From: Schlegelella_A sp038234975
GTDB lineage: Bacteria > Pseudomonadota > Gammaproteobacteria > Burkholderiales > Burkholderiaceae_C
NCBI GenBank assembly: GCA_038234975.1
Contig: JBBSUK010000014.1
Coordinates: 1-39,417 of the forward strand
Length of the DNA stretch: 39,417 nucleotides
Direction: 5' to 3'
Part shown: piece after piece, positions 20,336-29,134 of the stretch
How positions within the stretch are numbered: the first letter of the stretch is position 1
Layout: each line of letters begins with the position of its first letter
The notes under the pieces: model-generated
Seen by the model: only the letters and a program-made list of their open reading frames with translations
Database searches by the model: none
Told to the model about the DNA's origin: nothing
Position numbers and translations under genes: made by a program

Positions 20336-21358
20336 CTAGCTGGTGATCGTCTCCACGCCCACGGCAATGCCGCTGGCGGCGACGTAGCGGCGGTACGCCG
20401 CGCTCAACCGGTCGGCGGCGCTGTGCAGCTCGCCGCCCGCGAGCGGCAGGCGCTTCGGACGCTGCGACTCGAGGATCGGCAGGTCCTGCGCGAAGATCCG
20501 GTCCTGGAAGGCGACGAGCGCGTCGTCGTCGCTGGCCGTGTCGGCCGTGAACAGGGTCATCCACACGCGCGTCGACTCGTGCGAGAGCGGGCAGGTCCAC
20601 AGCGCGATCGCATCGGCCGGCGCGCTTTCGTCGGCCGACGCCTTGTGCAGCAGCGCTGCGTAGGGCGTCAGCACACGGTAGCGGTAGCGGATCCAGGCAC
20701 CGCCTTCACGCGTCGCCGCGGCCCGTGGCTGGAAGGCGAGGTAGCGCTCGACCGAAGGGGCGCCGCGAGCATCGAGCGACACGTCGTACGCGGGGACTTC
20801 GGGCTCGGCCCGATCGCCGAGCAGGCCCTCGTGCACGAAGGCGAAATGCGACATGTCGAGGAAGTTCTCGACGACGCGCGGCGCCGACGTCTGCACGTCG
20901 TACGGGCCGCAGACGATGGCGCGAGGCGGCACATCGGCGACGTCGGGCAGCGCGAACGCGCCGTCGTCGCCGACCGCGCCGCCGAGCCTGGCCCACAGCA
21001 GCCCGTATGCCGAGCGCACGCCGTGCACGTCGAGCCGATGCGAAGGCGGTGGCTCGAAGCCGGGCAGCGCCGGCACATGCCGGCAACGACCGTCGGCTGC
21101 AAACTGCCAGCCGTGGTACGGGCATTCGAGGCGGCTCTGCCCGTCGCGCATGACGACCGAGCCGAGAGACAGCCGCGTGCCGCGGTGCGGGCAGCGGTCG
21201 TCGACGGCGTGGACCGCCCCGTCCGCGTCGCGCCACACGGCAACCGGACGGTTGACGACGCGCGCCGCGACCGGCGCAGCACCGCCGACGTCGCGCTCGG
21301 CGGCCACCGGGTGCCAGCCGACGGGCCGGGGTGCCGACTCGACCCACCCGACGGACAT
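20336..21358 (-). CDS. Rieske non-heme iron oxygenase, catalytic subunit
   Basis: 340 residues. The Rieske [2Fe-2S] centre is set by C56-P-H58 and C79-P-Y-H82. The mononuclear iron motif is N165-x2-D168-x2-H171-x4-H176 in ENFLDMSHFAFVH, with D168 the likely inter-subunit bridge. Overall layout resembles vanillate O-demethylase/phenylpropionate dioxygenase alpha-type oxygenases (VanA-like, single alpha subunit). Such enzymes need an electron-donating reductase; none is encoded nearby. The start is ATG 21358, giving MSVGWVESAPRPVGWHPVAA; an in-frame upstream extension to 21451 overlaps the next gene and has no family support. Substrate unknown. Confidence 0.92.
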   Translation of the reverse strand: MSVGWVESAPRPVGWHPVAAERDVGGAAPVAARVVNRPVAVWRDADGAVHAVDDRCPHRGTRLSLGSVVMRDGQSRLECPYHGWQFAADGRCRHVPALPGFEPPPSHRLDVHGVRSAYGLLWARLGGAVGDDGAFALPDVADVPPRAIVCGPYDVQTSAPRVVENFLDMSHFAFVHEGLLGDRAEPEVPAYDVSLDARGAPSVERYLAFQPRAAATREGGAWIRYRYRVLTPYAALLHKASADESAPADAIALWTCPLSHESTRVWMTLFTADTASDDDALVAFQDRIFAQDLPILESQRPKRLPLAGGELHSAADRLSAAYRRYVAASGIAVGVETITS

Positions 21359-21395
21359 CGCGTCGCCCGGTCGATCGCCCACTTGCGCCGCGGGC

Positions 21396-21935
21396 TCAGC
21401 CGGCGTGCCGCTGCGCCATCCGCGACAAGGCGATGGCGAGCGCCGCGCCACCCAGCGACTTCACCAGCGTCGGGTGCTCGGCGTAGAAGTCGCTCATCTG
21501 CTCGATGATGCCGGGGCTGTGCTGCTCGGCGTGATCGGCCATCTGCTGGACCTGTTGCGGCGTCACCTGCGAAGCCTGCTCGGGCGTGACGGCGGGCGGC
21601 TGAGCTCCACCCTGGGTGAACCGGCCGAGGATGCTGTCCAGCACGCCGCCGCCCGCGCCGCCGGCGAGCGACGACAGCACCGTCGGCCCCATCGCCGCGA
21701 TCAACTGGTTGAGCATGCCCGCCTGCTGCGTCGCGTTGGCGTTGCGGAACAACTGCCCCGCCATCTGGCCGAACGGAGGCGTCTGGTCGGAATGGAACAT
21801 CGCCGACAGGCCTTGTCGCAGCAGATCGGGGGGCGCCGCCTGCGCGACCTGCTCGAAGTGCTCGGGAGCATTGGCGTTGGCGGCGTCGCCACCGCCGACG
21901 AATTGGGACAGCAGACCGCCGAGATCGAAACCCAT
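21396..21935 (-). CDS. Conserved hypothetical protein, Gln-rich, with C-terminal hydrophobic helix
   Basis: 179 residues, no signal peptide. It begins MGFDLGGLLSQFVGGG, has a middle hydrophobic Gly/Ala segment (MLNQLIAAMGPTVLSSLAGG) that may be membrane-active or buried, then a polar Gln-rich block (VTPEQASQVTPQQVQQMADH) and a final stretch VKSLGGAALAIALSRMAQRH. The architecture is reminiscent of small YidB/DUF937-like proteins, but I cannot confirm the family. The gene heads a minus-strand series and is divergent from the MoxR ATPase gene over 162 bp. Function unknown. Confidence 0.7.
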   Translation of the reverse strand: MGFDLGGLLSQFVGGGDAANANAPEHFEQVAQAAPPDLLRQGLSAMFHSDQTPPFGQMAGQLFRNANATQQAGMLNQLIAAMGPTVLSSLAGGAGGGVLDSILGRFTQGGAQPPAVTPEQASQVTPQQVQQMADHAEQHSPGIIEQMSDFYAEHPTLVKSLGGAALAIALSRMAQRHAG

Positions 21936-22097
21936 GATGTGCACCCTGCGACAAGCCCGAAGGGCCGAGGTCGCATCATGCACCGCTTCGCGGCGCCAGG
22001 TCGGCCGGCGGCCGAGGGCGTGAAGGATGCCGGCCTCGGACCGCGCCTGAGCCGCGCAGCGGCGCGTTGCCGCACCGAATTCGGCTAACGTCGTTCG

Positions 22098-23024
22098 ATG
22101 ACAGAACCGCTGCGCGCGCGCCTCATCGCCCTCGTCGACCAGATCGCCACCGTCATCGTCGGCAAGCGCGCACAGATCGAGGACTGCGTCGCCTGCATGC
22201 TCGCCGGGGGCCACCTCCTCATCGAGGACGTTCCGGGCGTCGGCAAGACGACGCTGGCGCACGCGATCGCGGTCTCGCTCGGCCTGCGTTTCTCGCGCAC
22301 CCAGTTCACCGCCGACCTGATGCCGTCCGACCTCGTCGGCGTGTCGGTCTACGAGCGCAGCCGCGAGGCCTTCGTCTTCCACCCGGGTCCGGTGTTCGCG
22401 CAGGTGCTGCTCGCCGACGAGATCAACCGCGCCGGCCCGAAGACGCAGAGCGCCCTGCTCGAGGCGATGGAGGAGCACCAGGTGACCGTCGAGGGCGAGA
22501 CGCGTGTGCTGCCGTCGCCGTTCTTCGTGATCGCGACGCAGAACCCGACCGATCAGCTCGGCACCTATCCGCTGCCCGAGTCGCAGCTCGACCGTTTCCT
22601 CATGTGCATCACGCTCGGCTATCCCGACCGAAAGAGCGAGCGCGAGCTGCTCGCGGGCGCCGACCGACGCGAGACCATCGCGCGGCTGCCCGCCGTCATG
22701 ACGCCGGAGCAGCTCATCACCGCGCAGCAGGCCACGCTCGCGGTGCACGCCTCTGACGCCTTGCTCGACTACTTGCAGGCGCTGATCCAGGCAACGCGCT
22801 CCGGTGCCTGGTTCGTCGATGGCCTCAGCCCGCGTGCCGGCATCGCCGTGCTGCGCGCTGCGCGGGCGCGGGCACTGCTCGGCGGCCGCGACTACGTCGC
22901 CCCCGACGACGTTCAGGCGGTGCTGCCGCAGACGGTCGCGCACCGCCTGCTCCCCGTGTCGGGCTCGGGCCGCGGCCGGCAGGAGCAGGTGCGGGCGATG
23001 GTCGAGGCGGTCGCGTTGCCGTGA
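22098..23024 (+). CDS. MoxR-family AAA+ ATPase
   Basis: 308 residues. Walker A is VPGVGKTT (about 45-52), Walker B VLLADEINRA, followed by the MoxR-specific PKTQSALLEAMEEHQVT and sensor 1 VIATQNPTDQLGTYPLPESQLDRF. The C-terminal lid has GLSPRAGIAVLRAARARA. MoxR proteins are chaperone-like AAA+ ATPases that act with DUF58 proteins. Here the DUF58 gene overlaps by four bases (GTGA) and a TgpA-like gene follows, the conserved three-gene set. The ATG at 22098 begins MTEPLRARLIAL. All catalytic motifs are intact. Confidence 0.95.
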   Translation: MTEPLRARLIALVDQIATVIVGKRAQIEDCVACMLAGGHLLIEDVPGVGKTTLAHAIAVSLGLRFSRTQFTADLMPSDLVGVSVYERSREAFVFHPGPVFAQVLLADEINRAGPKTQSALLEAMEEHQVTVEGETRVLPSPFFVIATQNPTDQLGTYPLPESQLDRFLMCITLGYPDRKSERELLAGADRRETIARLPAVMTPEQLITAQQATLAVHASDALLDYLQALIQATRSGAWFVDGLSPRAGIAVLRAARARALLGGRDYVAPDDVQAVLPQTVAHRLLPVSGSGRGRQEQVRAMVEAVALP

Positions 23025-24037
23025 CGACGACCCCCGCGGCCGCGGTGTCGCGAGGCTTGCCGAATCCGCTCGCCAGGGCGCGCGCACGCGTGCGCGGCTG
23101 GCTGCAGTCGCGGCTGCCGAAAAGCGACACGCAACTGCTGACGCAGAACAACATCTACATCCTGCCGACGAAGGCCGGCTGGATGTTCGGCGTGACGCTG
23201 CTCGTGCTGCTGCTCGCGTCGATCAACTACCAGCTCAACCTCGGCTACGTGCTGACCTTCCTGCTCGCCGGCAGCGGGCTCGTGTCGATGCACGTCACGC
23301 ACGCGACGCTGCGCGGGCTCACGCTGCACCTGCGGCCGCCGCAGCAGACCCACGCCGGCACCGCGGCGGCGCTGGAGCTCGTGCTGACGAGTCCGGGCAC
23401 CGCGCGCTTCGGCATCGGCCTGCGCGCGCTCGAGGCCGACGCGTCGACGCTGGTGTGGACCGATGTTCCCGCCGGCGGGCAGGCCGTCGTTCGCGTCGGC
23501 TGGGTGCCGCCGTCGCGTGGTCGGCACGCCGTACCGACGCTCAGCGCCGAGACGCGCTTCCCGCTCGGTCTGTTCCGCGCCTGGACGGTCTGGCGACCGG
23601 AATCGGCGCTGCTCGCCTGGCCCGCCCTCGAACCGGATCCACCGCCCCTGCCTGCCGCCAGGCCGATCGTCGGCGGGCCGAGCAGCACCCGATCGAGCGA
23701 CGGCGGCGAGGTCGAGGGCGTGCGCGCGTATCGGCGCGGCGATCCGATGAAGCTGATCGCGTGGAAGAAGGCGGCGCAGGCGCTCGAGACCGGCGCCGAG
23801 CTCGTGAGCCGCGACACCAGCGTGTCGACGCGCCGCGAGCTGTGGGTCGACTGGGACGCCGCTGCCGGGCTCGGCGTCGAGGAGCGGCTGTCGCGGCTGG
23901 CGGCGTGGACGCTCGCTGCCGAGCGCGCGGGCGCCGATTTCGGCCTGCACCTGCCCGGCGCCGACGTCGCGCCGGCGGGCGGCGAGATGCAGCGCCGCGC
24001 CTGCCTGGAAGCGATGGCGTTGTGGCGGGCGCCATGA
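23021..24037 (+). CDS. DUF58 domain membrane protein
   Basis: 338 residues. Two closely spaced transmembrane helices lie at about 50-95 (MFGVTLLVLLLASINYQL and LGYVLTFLLAGSGLVSM), then an extracytoplasmic beta-rich segment, then the DUF58 signature GVRAYRRGDPMKLIAWKKAA with the expected R-x-Y-x-x-G-D-x3-I-x-W spacing. The C-terminal part has a von Willebrand-like SVSTRRELWVDWD. Partner of the preceding MoxR ATPase; the GTG start overlaps its stop, and the TgpA start overlaps this stop (ATGA). Molecular activity is not established for the family. Confidence 0.92.
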   Translation: MTTTPAAAVSRGLPNPLARARARVRGWLQSRLPKSDTQLLTQNNIYILPTKAGWMFGVTLLVLLLASINYQLNLGYVLTFLLAGSGLVSMHVTHATLRGLTLHLRPPQQTHAGTAAALELVLTSPGTARFGIGLRALEADASTLVWTDVPAGGQAVVRVGWVPPSRGRHAVPTLSAETRFPLGLFRAWTVWRPESALLAWPALEPDPPPLPAARPIVGGPSSTRSSDGGEVEGVRAYRRGDPMKLIAWKKAAQALETGAELVSRDTSVSTRRELWVDWDAAAGLGVEERLSRLAAWTLAAERAGADFGLHLPGADVAPAGGEMQRRACLEAMALWRAP

Positions 24038-26112
24038 GCACGGTCGACGCCCTCGTCTCTCGCGGCGGCATCGGCCGTCTCTTGCTGGGCACGCGCTGGC
24101 CGGGCTGGCGCGCGTTGCCTCGCGACGCGAGAGACACGCTCTTTCTCCTCGCCGTCATCGCCTGGACGGTGCTGCCGCATGCCAGCCACCTGCCGACGTG
24201 GACCATCGCGCTCGTCGTCGCCGTACTCGCATGGCGCGGCCGGGTGGCCGTCAGCGGCGGCGCACTGCCCGGACGGTGGATGCTCGTCGGCGTGCTCGCG
24301 GTGGCGATCGTGCTGACCCTCGTCACATTTCGCACGTTGCTCGGCAAGGAGCCCGGCGTCACGCTGGCCGTCGCCCTGATGGCGCTGAAGACGCTCGAGC
24401 TGCGGGCCCGGCGCGACGCCTTCGTCGTCTTCTTCCTCGGCTTCTTCATCATCCTCACCCACTTCCTTTATTCGCAGTCGCTGCTCGTCGCAGGAGCGAT
24501 GCTGGTGTCGGTATGGGGGCTGCTCACCGCGGTCGTGCTCGCGCACATGCCGGTCGGCCAGCCGAGTCTGGCGCGCGCCGGTGCACTGGCGGCGCGCACG
24601 GCGATGCTCGGCGCGCCGGTGATGGCACTGCTGTTCCTGCTATTCCCGCGCATCGGGCCGCTGTGGGGCGTGCCGCAGGACGGCGGCTCGAAGACCGGCC
24701 TGTCGAACGCGTTGCGACTCGGTTCGCTGGCCGAGGTCGCGACCGACGACTCGATCGCGATGCGCATCCGCTTCGAAGGCCCGGCGCCGGCGCCCTCGGC
24801 GCTCTACTTCCGCGGCCCGGTGCTGACCCGTTTCGACGGCACCGAATGGACGCCGCTCGCCCTCCCGTTCGCCGCCAACGGCGTCGCGCCGCGTCCGGCC
24901 ACCGTGCGCTCCGAAGGCGCGCCGGTTCGCTACGAGTTGACGCTGGAGCCACTGCGCGTCGCCTCGGTGCCGATGCTCGAGGCGACCACGTCGGTGACGC
25001 CGACCGACGGCTTCGCGCCGAGCCCGCGCGACGACCTGCAGTGGCTGCTGCCGCGACCGTTGAACGAGCGCGTGCGCTTTCACGCCGAGGCGCAGACGCG
25101 CTTCGTGCTCGGCTCGGCGCGCCGCGGCGCCGAGACCTACGAGGCGCGCGAGCTGCCGCCGGGGTTCAACCCGCGCACCGTGGCCTGGGCGCGCGCGCTG
25201 CGCGACCACGCCGCCAACCGCGACGGCGACGCGCAGGCCTATGCCCAGCTCCTGCTCGCGCGCATCCGCAGCGGCGGCTACAGCTACACGCTGGCGCCGG
25301 GCGAGTACGGGCGCGACGCCATCGACGAGTTCTGGCTCGACCGCAAGGAGGGCTTCTGCGAGCACTACGCGGCCGCCTTCGTCGTGGCGATGCGCGCCGC
25401 CGGCTACCCGGCGCGCATCGTCACCGGCTACCAGGGCGCCGACCCGCTGTCGGTCGACGACTACTGGATCGTGCGGCAGAGCGCGGCGCACGCGTGGGCC
25501 GAGTTCTGGCAGGCCGGCACCGGCTGGATCCGCGCCGACCCGACCGGCGCCGTCGCGCCCGACCGCATCAACCGAAGCCGGCGGCTCGCCCCGCCGCCGG
25601 GCTTCGTGGCCGGCGCGCTCGACGCGATGAACCCCGAGTTGCTCGCGAGCTGGCGCAACGCCTGGGAGGCGGTCAACAACCGCTGGAACCAGTGGGTCCT
25701 GACGTACTCGCGCGGCCAACAGCTCGCCGTCCTCAGGCGCCTGGGCTTCTCCTCGCCGAGCTGGGAAGACCTCGCCCTGCTGCTCACCTTCTCGCTCAGC
25801 ACGCTCGCGCTCGCCGGCGCAACGTGGGCGTGGTTCGACCGGCACCGCGTCGACCCGTGGGTGCGCCAGCTCGAGCGCATCAAGCGCCGGCTGGCGTCGC
25901 TCGGTGTTCCCGTCGCGCCGCACGATCCGCCCCGCGCGCTCGCGGCGCACGTGCGCGAGCGGCTCGGCGACGACGGCGAAGCGCTCGCGCTGGCCCTCGA
26001 CACGCTCGAACGACAACGCTACGGACGTGCCGCGCGGCAGCGGCCCGACCCCGGCGTCGACCGCATCGTCGAGGTGCAGTGGCGTCGGTTGCGCTCGCAG
26101 GCCGGCCGATAA
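24034..26112 (+). CDS. TgpA-type transmembrane transglutaminase-like protein
   Basis: 692 residues. The N-terminal third has about six transmembrane helices (DUF3488 part), then a periplasmic transglutaminase-like domain and one more transmembrane helix near 590-610 (LALLLTFSLSTLALAGATW), ending in a cytoplasmic tail. The papain-like triad is intact: C442 in EGFCEHYAAAF, H486 in AAHAWAEFW and D502 in RADPTG. The Pseudomonas homologue TgpA is essential and thought to act on the cell envelope; the substrate is unresolved. It completes the MoxR-DUF58-TgpA cluster, with the start overlapping the DUF58 stop. The lytic transglycosylase gene 9 bp downstream strengthens a cell-wall link. Confidence 0.94.
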   Translation: MSTVDALVSRGGIGRLLLGTRWPGWRALPRDARDTLFLLAVIAWTVLPHASHLPTWTIALVVAVLAWRGRVAVSGGALPGRWMLVGVLAVAIVLTLVTFRTLLGKEPGVTLAVALMALKTLELRARRDAFVVFFLGFFIILTHFLYSQSLLVAGAMLVSVWGLLTAVVLAHMPVGQPSLARAGALAARTAMLGAPVMALLFLLFPRIGPLWGVPQDGGSKTGLSNALRLGSLAEVATDDSIAMRIRFEGPAPAPSALYFRGPVLTRFDGTEWTPLALPFAANGVAPRPATVRSEGAPVRYELTLEPLRVASVPMLEATTSVTPTDGFAPSPRDDLQWLLPRPLNERVRFHAEAQTRFVLGSARRGAETYEARELPPGFNPRTVAWARALRDHAANRDGDAQAYAQLLLARIRSGGYSYTLAPGEYGRDAIDEFWLDRKEGFCEHYAAAFVVAMRAAGYPARIVTGYQGADPLSVDDYWIVRQSAAHAWAEFWQAGTGWIRADPTGAVAPDRINRSRRLAPPPGFVAGALDAMNPELLASWRNAWEAVNNRWNQWVLTYSRGQQLAVLRRLGFSSPSWEDLALLLTFSLSTLALAGATWAWFDRHRVDPWVRQLERIKRRLASLGVPVAPHDPPRALAAHVRERLGDDGEALALALDTLERQRYGRAARQRPDPGVDRIVEVQWRRLRSQAGR

Positions 26113-26121
26113 TCCGCGGCC

Positions 26122-27255
26122 ATGGCCGACGACCACACGCGACGACGACTCATCCTCGGCAGCGCCGCCGCGCTCGCGGCCGGCGGATGGTCGACGGCGG
26201 CCGTCGCGAAGAAGCCCGGCACGGTGTCGGGACAGAAGTCGAAACCGAAGGCCGACCGTCGCGACGCGCTCGACGACAACGCACCCGACGTCGTCACCTA
26301 CGGCCGCCGCGACGACGTGCTGCGCTTCGCCGAAGACGCTGCAGCGCGACACGACCTGGACCCGGCCTGGCTGCGCGCGGCGCTCGAGCAGGCGCGCTTC
26401 ATCCCTGCTGTCGCGCGGCTCATCATGCCGGCGCCGGTCGGCGTCGCGAAGAACTGGGCGGCGTATCGGGCGCGCTTCGTCGAGCCCGTGCGAATCCGCG
26501 GCGGCATCGCCTTCTGGCGTCAGCACGAGGCCTGGCTCGCGAAGGCCGAAGCGCTGCACGGCGTGCCGCCGGAGGTCGTCGTCGGCATCATCGGCGTCGA
26601 GTCGATCTACGGCCGGCAGATGGGCAACTTCCGCGTCGTCGACTCGCTCGCCACCCTCGCCTTCGACTTCCCGGCGGGCCGCCGCGACCGCAGCGACTTC
26701 TTTCGCGGCGAGCTCGAGCAATGGTTCGTGCTCTGCAAGCGCGAGGCGGTCGATCCGCTGGCCTGGCGCGGTTCGTATGCCGGCGCGATCGGCCTGCCGC
26801 AGTTCCTTCCGTCGAGCTTCAACGCGCACGCCGTCGACTTCGACGGCGACGGCCGCATCGACCTGCACACCGACCCCGCCGATGCGATCGGCAGCGTCGC
26901 CCGCTACCTCGCGGCGTTCGGCTGGCAGCGCGGCGTGCCGGCGCGCTTCGACGTCGTCGCGCCGAACGACACGTCGGCACGCGCCGCGCTGCTCGTTCCC
27001 GACATCGTGCCTTCGTTCAGCGCCTCCGAGCTGGCCGAGCGCGGTGCCGTCCTCGGCGACGCGGGCCGCAGCCACTCGGGACTGCTGGCGCTGGTCGAAC
27101 TGCAGAACGGCAACGCGGCGCCGAGCCACGTCGCCGGCACGGCGAACTTCTACGCCATCACCCGCTACAACTGGTCGAGCTACTACGCGCTGGCGGTCGT
27201 GGAGCTCGGCGAGGCGGTGAAGCGCGAGGTCGCCGGCACGCCGGCGCTTCGCTGA
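26122..27255 (+). CDS. Lytic murein transglycosylase, MltB family
   Basis: 377 residues. It cleaves the MurNAc-GlcNAc bond in peptidoglycan, forming the 1,6-anhydro product. The N-terminal TRRRLILGSAAALAAGG followed by AVA looks like a twin-arginine (Tat) or Sec signal with cleavage near residue 30; there is no lipobox, so it should be soluble in the periplasm, unlike E. coli MltB. The SLT_2 domain has catalytic E160 in GIIGVESIYGRQMG, then FRGELEQWFVLC, SYAGAIGLPQFLPSSF, DFDGDGRIDLHTDPADAIGSVARYL and the C-terminal RYNWSSYYALAVVEL. The ATG lies 9 bp after tgpA. It ends three bases before the convergent small membrane-protein gene. Confidence 0.94.
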   Translation: MADDHTRRRLILGSAAALAAGGWSTAAVAKKPGTVSGQKSKPKADRRDALDDNAPDVVTYGRRDDVLRFAEDAAARHDLDPAWLRAALEQARFIPAVARLIMPAPVGVAKNWAAYRARFVEPVRIRGGIAFWRQHEAWLAKAEALHGVPPEVVVGIIGVESIYGRQMGNFRVVDSLATLAFDFPAGRRDRSDFFRGELEQWFVLCKREAVDPLAWRGSYAGAIGLPQFLPSSFNAHAVDFDGDGRIDLHTDPADAIGSVARYLAAFGWQRGVPARFDVVAPNDTSARAALLVPDIVPSFSASELAERGAVLGDAGRSHSGLLALVELQNGNAAPSHVAGTANFYAITRYNWSSYYALAVVELGEAVKREVAGTPALR

Positions 27256-27258
27256 CGA

Positions 27259-27549
27259 TCAGTCGCCGTAAGCGGCGATCGACGTGCCGGGCTCCGCGAG
27301 CGTGTCAGCATCTGACGCGGTCATCGTCGAGTGATCGACGCGCTCGACGAGCCGCGATCGCTCGTCGTCGCGGCCCGGCGCCGCTGAGATGGGTGCGACT
27401 GCCACCGGCCGGTGGGCAGTCACCGCTGCCGACGCCGCCAGACGCAGCCCTGCGATGGCTCCGACGGTCAGGCCGACCAGAACGGCGACCGTCGTCCACG
27501 CAGCCCGCTGATACCCTGCCGCGTTGTCCGTTCCTTCGTTCGTGTCCAT
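27259..27549 (-). CDS. Small single-pass membrane protein, unknown
   Basis: 96 residues starting MDTNEGTDNAAGYQRAAWTT. One transmembrane helix spans about 20-45 (VAVLVGLTVGAIAGLRLAA), and the remainder is a charged, Ala/Asp-rich tail. AGGAG stands a few bases upstream of the ATG at 27549, supporting this start rather than an upstream one at 27585. It lies 109 bp downstream of the subtilase gene on the same strand, so it may be the last gene of that operon or have its own promoter. Its 3' end is only three bases from the convergent lytic transglycosylase gene. No homologue recognised. Confidence 0.55.
   Translation of the reverse strand: MDTNEGTDNAAGYQRAAWTTVAVLVGLTVGAIAGLRLAASAAVTAHRPVAVAPISAAPGRDDERSRLVERVDHSTMTASDADTLAEPGTSIAAYGD
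27263..27278. terminator. Small hairpin at a convergent gene junction
   Basis: TCGCCG and CGGCGA flank the tetraloop TAAG, a perfect 6-bp stem. It overlaps the 3' end of the small membrane-protein gene and lies eight bases after the lytic transglycosylase stop. It has no T-run, and coding constraint (the codons for AAYGD) could explain part of it, so terminator function is uncertain. Confidence 0.3.
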
Positions 27550-27658
27550 CGCTCGACTCCTGTTCCGTGAACCCTGTCGAAGCACCGGAAAATCGGCGGC
27601 TTCGAAGGGTCATACGGAACGCGTGAGCGAAGGCGGACAGCTTGGTCGATGAGCTTTG

Positions 27659-29134
27659 TCAGTTGATGCGCGCTGCCTTGCGACGCAGGGTTTCGTCGAT
27701 GGCTGCCGACGCATCGACCAAGCCGAAGCCGGTCGCGGCGTCGCGTTGGGGGGCAGCATCCTTCGGCGCTCCGTCGCGACCTAGTTGCTGAACCGAGGCG
27801 CCCTGGGTGATGTCGCGTGCCGTGACGCACAGGATGTCCTTGATCTGGGCTGGCGTGAGCGCGGGATCGGCCTCGAGCAGCAATGCGCACACTCCCGCAA
27901 CCTGCGGGGCCGCCGCGGACGTCCCGCTGAAGATCGCCCAGCCGTCGTTCTCCGTCGTGCCGTCGTACCTGCGGCAGTCCACGTCGTAGGTCGAGCCAGA
28001 CTGAACGGGAAGCTGGATGTGGCCCGCGTTGCCGACCGTGCCCACCAGGCCGCAGACATCCGGGACCTGGCGACCCGGATAGATCTTGCTCGTGAAAGCC
28101 GAGGCAAAGTTGGAGGCCTCGAACGTTCGGGTGCCGTCGGGAGCGATCGTCGCGTGCACGCCGCCAACGGAGATGACGTCGGGCATCTGCGCAGGGAAGC
28201 CGTACTGACTGTTGCCGGCGGCGGCCACGACAACAATTCCATTCTTGATCGCCGTCTCCACGTCCTTGGCAAGGTCCGAGAATGAAGCAGGGATCTCGCC
28301 GAACTGCTCCTTGCTATCGGCGTCGACAAAGTTCTGCAGGATGCTGAGCGAGATGACCTTGACCTTGAAGACGCCCATGGCCACCTTGAAGGCCTCCGGA
28401 AGAACGGCCCCGATGTTCGGCTCGTCTTCGTTTGTCGTCTTGACCCCGGTGACCCTTGCGCCTGGTGCAACGGCAAAGATGTTCGCTGCGACCGCTGTGC
28501 CGTGCCCGAGGTCGTCCCGCCCCGGTCCCGTGGCGTAACCGGCAAGGACGACGTCGCAATCCAGATCCCGTTTGACGAAGTAGTTGTGCGTCGACATCAA
28601 CCCCGAGTCGACGAACACAACCCGAACGCGATCCCCCGTGCATCGTGGCGGCTGCTCGTCGGCACCCAGGAGCCTCGGCACATCCTCGATGAGGCGAAGG
28701 AACTCCACCTGCCCATCGACGCGGCCCGGCGGCGGCCACACGATGTCGGCAGCGGCGTACTCATACGGGGGAACAATCGACACCTGATCGAAGAGGGCGC
28801 GGACTTCCTCCGGAATGTTCAACTTTCTACCGTCCGGGATCAGATACTCGAATAGATGCGACTGCCGGCCCAGTTTCTCAGTCGACACTCGCCGCGGAAG
28901 GATGCCGAAGGCCCGCCGGAACGCTTCGGCGTCGCCCCGAATACAAAGCGAGTTGACGCTGGCGGACGACACCACAAACCCGAGACGTTCGATAACGGGC
29001 GTCACCTTCTCGACAAGGGCCGCGGTCGGGACGTCCCCATGCCCTTGCCTGAGTCGGAGGTTGACGCAGATCTCCGGAGGGGGACTCCCCGGGCGGCGCT
29101 GCGGCGGATCGACGGGCATTCGCTGCCGCGACAT
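27659..29134 (-). CDS. Subtilisin-like serine protease (S8 family), no signal peptide
   Basis: 491 residues. Catalytic triad: D176 in VVFVDSGLM, H211 in GHGTAVAANIF and S406 in SGTSAAAPQVAG, with oxyanion N308 in AAAGNSQYG; all intact. Residues about 20-110 precede the catalytic domain; VVSSASVNSLCIRGDAEAFRRAFGI there resembles the pro-domains of sedolisin/S53-type proteases, so it may be an inhibitory propeptide. No Sec or Tat signal is visible, so the enzyme probably works in the cytoplasm. The start codon ATG 29134 overlaps the stop of the 62-residue protein gene (TGATG); a TTG one codon upstream is the alternative. Base composition is less GC-rich than neighbouring housekeeping genes. Target unknown; the adjacent small protein is the obvious candidate substrate or inhibitor. 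Confidence 0.9.
   Translation of the reverse strand: MSRQRMPVDPPQRRPGSPPPEICVNLRLRQGHGDVPTAALVEKVTPVIERLGFVVSSASVNSLCIRGDAEAFRRAFGILPRRVSTEKLGRQSHLFEYLIPDGRKLNIPEEVRALFDQVSIVPPYEYAAADIVWPPPGRVDGQVEFLRLIEDVPRLLGADEQPPRCTGDRVRVVFVDSGLMSTHNYFVKRDLDCDVVLAGYATGPGRDDLGHGTAVAANIFAVAPGARVTGVKTTNEDEPNIGAVLPEAFKVAMGVFKVKVISLSILQNFVDADSKEQFGEIPASFSDLAKDVETAIKNGIVVVAAAGNSQYGFPAQMPDVISVGGVHATIAPDGTRTFEASNFASAFTSKIYPGRQVPDVCGLVGTVGNAGHIQLPVQSGSTYDVDCRRYDGTTENDGWAIFSGTSAAAPQVAGVCALLLEADPALTPAQIKDILCVTARDITQGASVQQLGRDGAPKDAAPQRDAATGFGLVDASAAIDETLRRKAARIN

Noticed and set aside
24640..27129. An 829-codon antisense frame over tgpA and the lytic transglycosylase
   Set aside because: Composition is typical of antisense translation; both sense genes have intact catalytic motifs.
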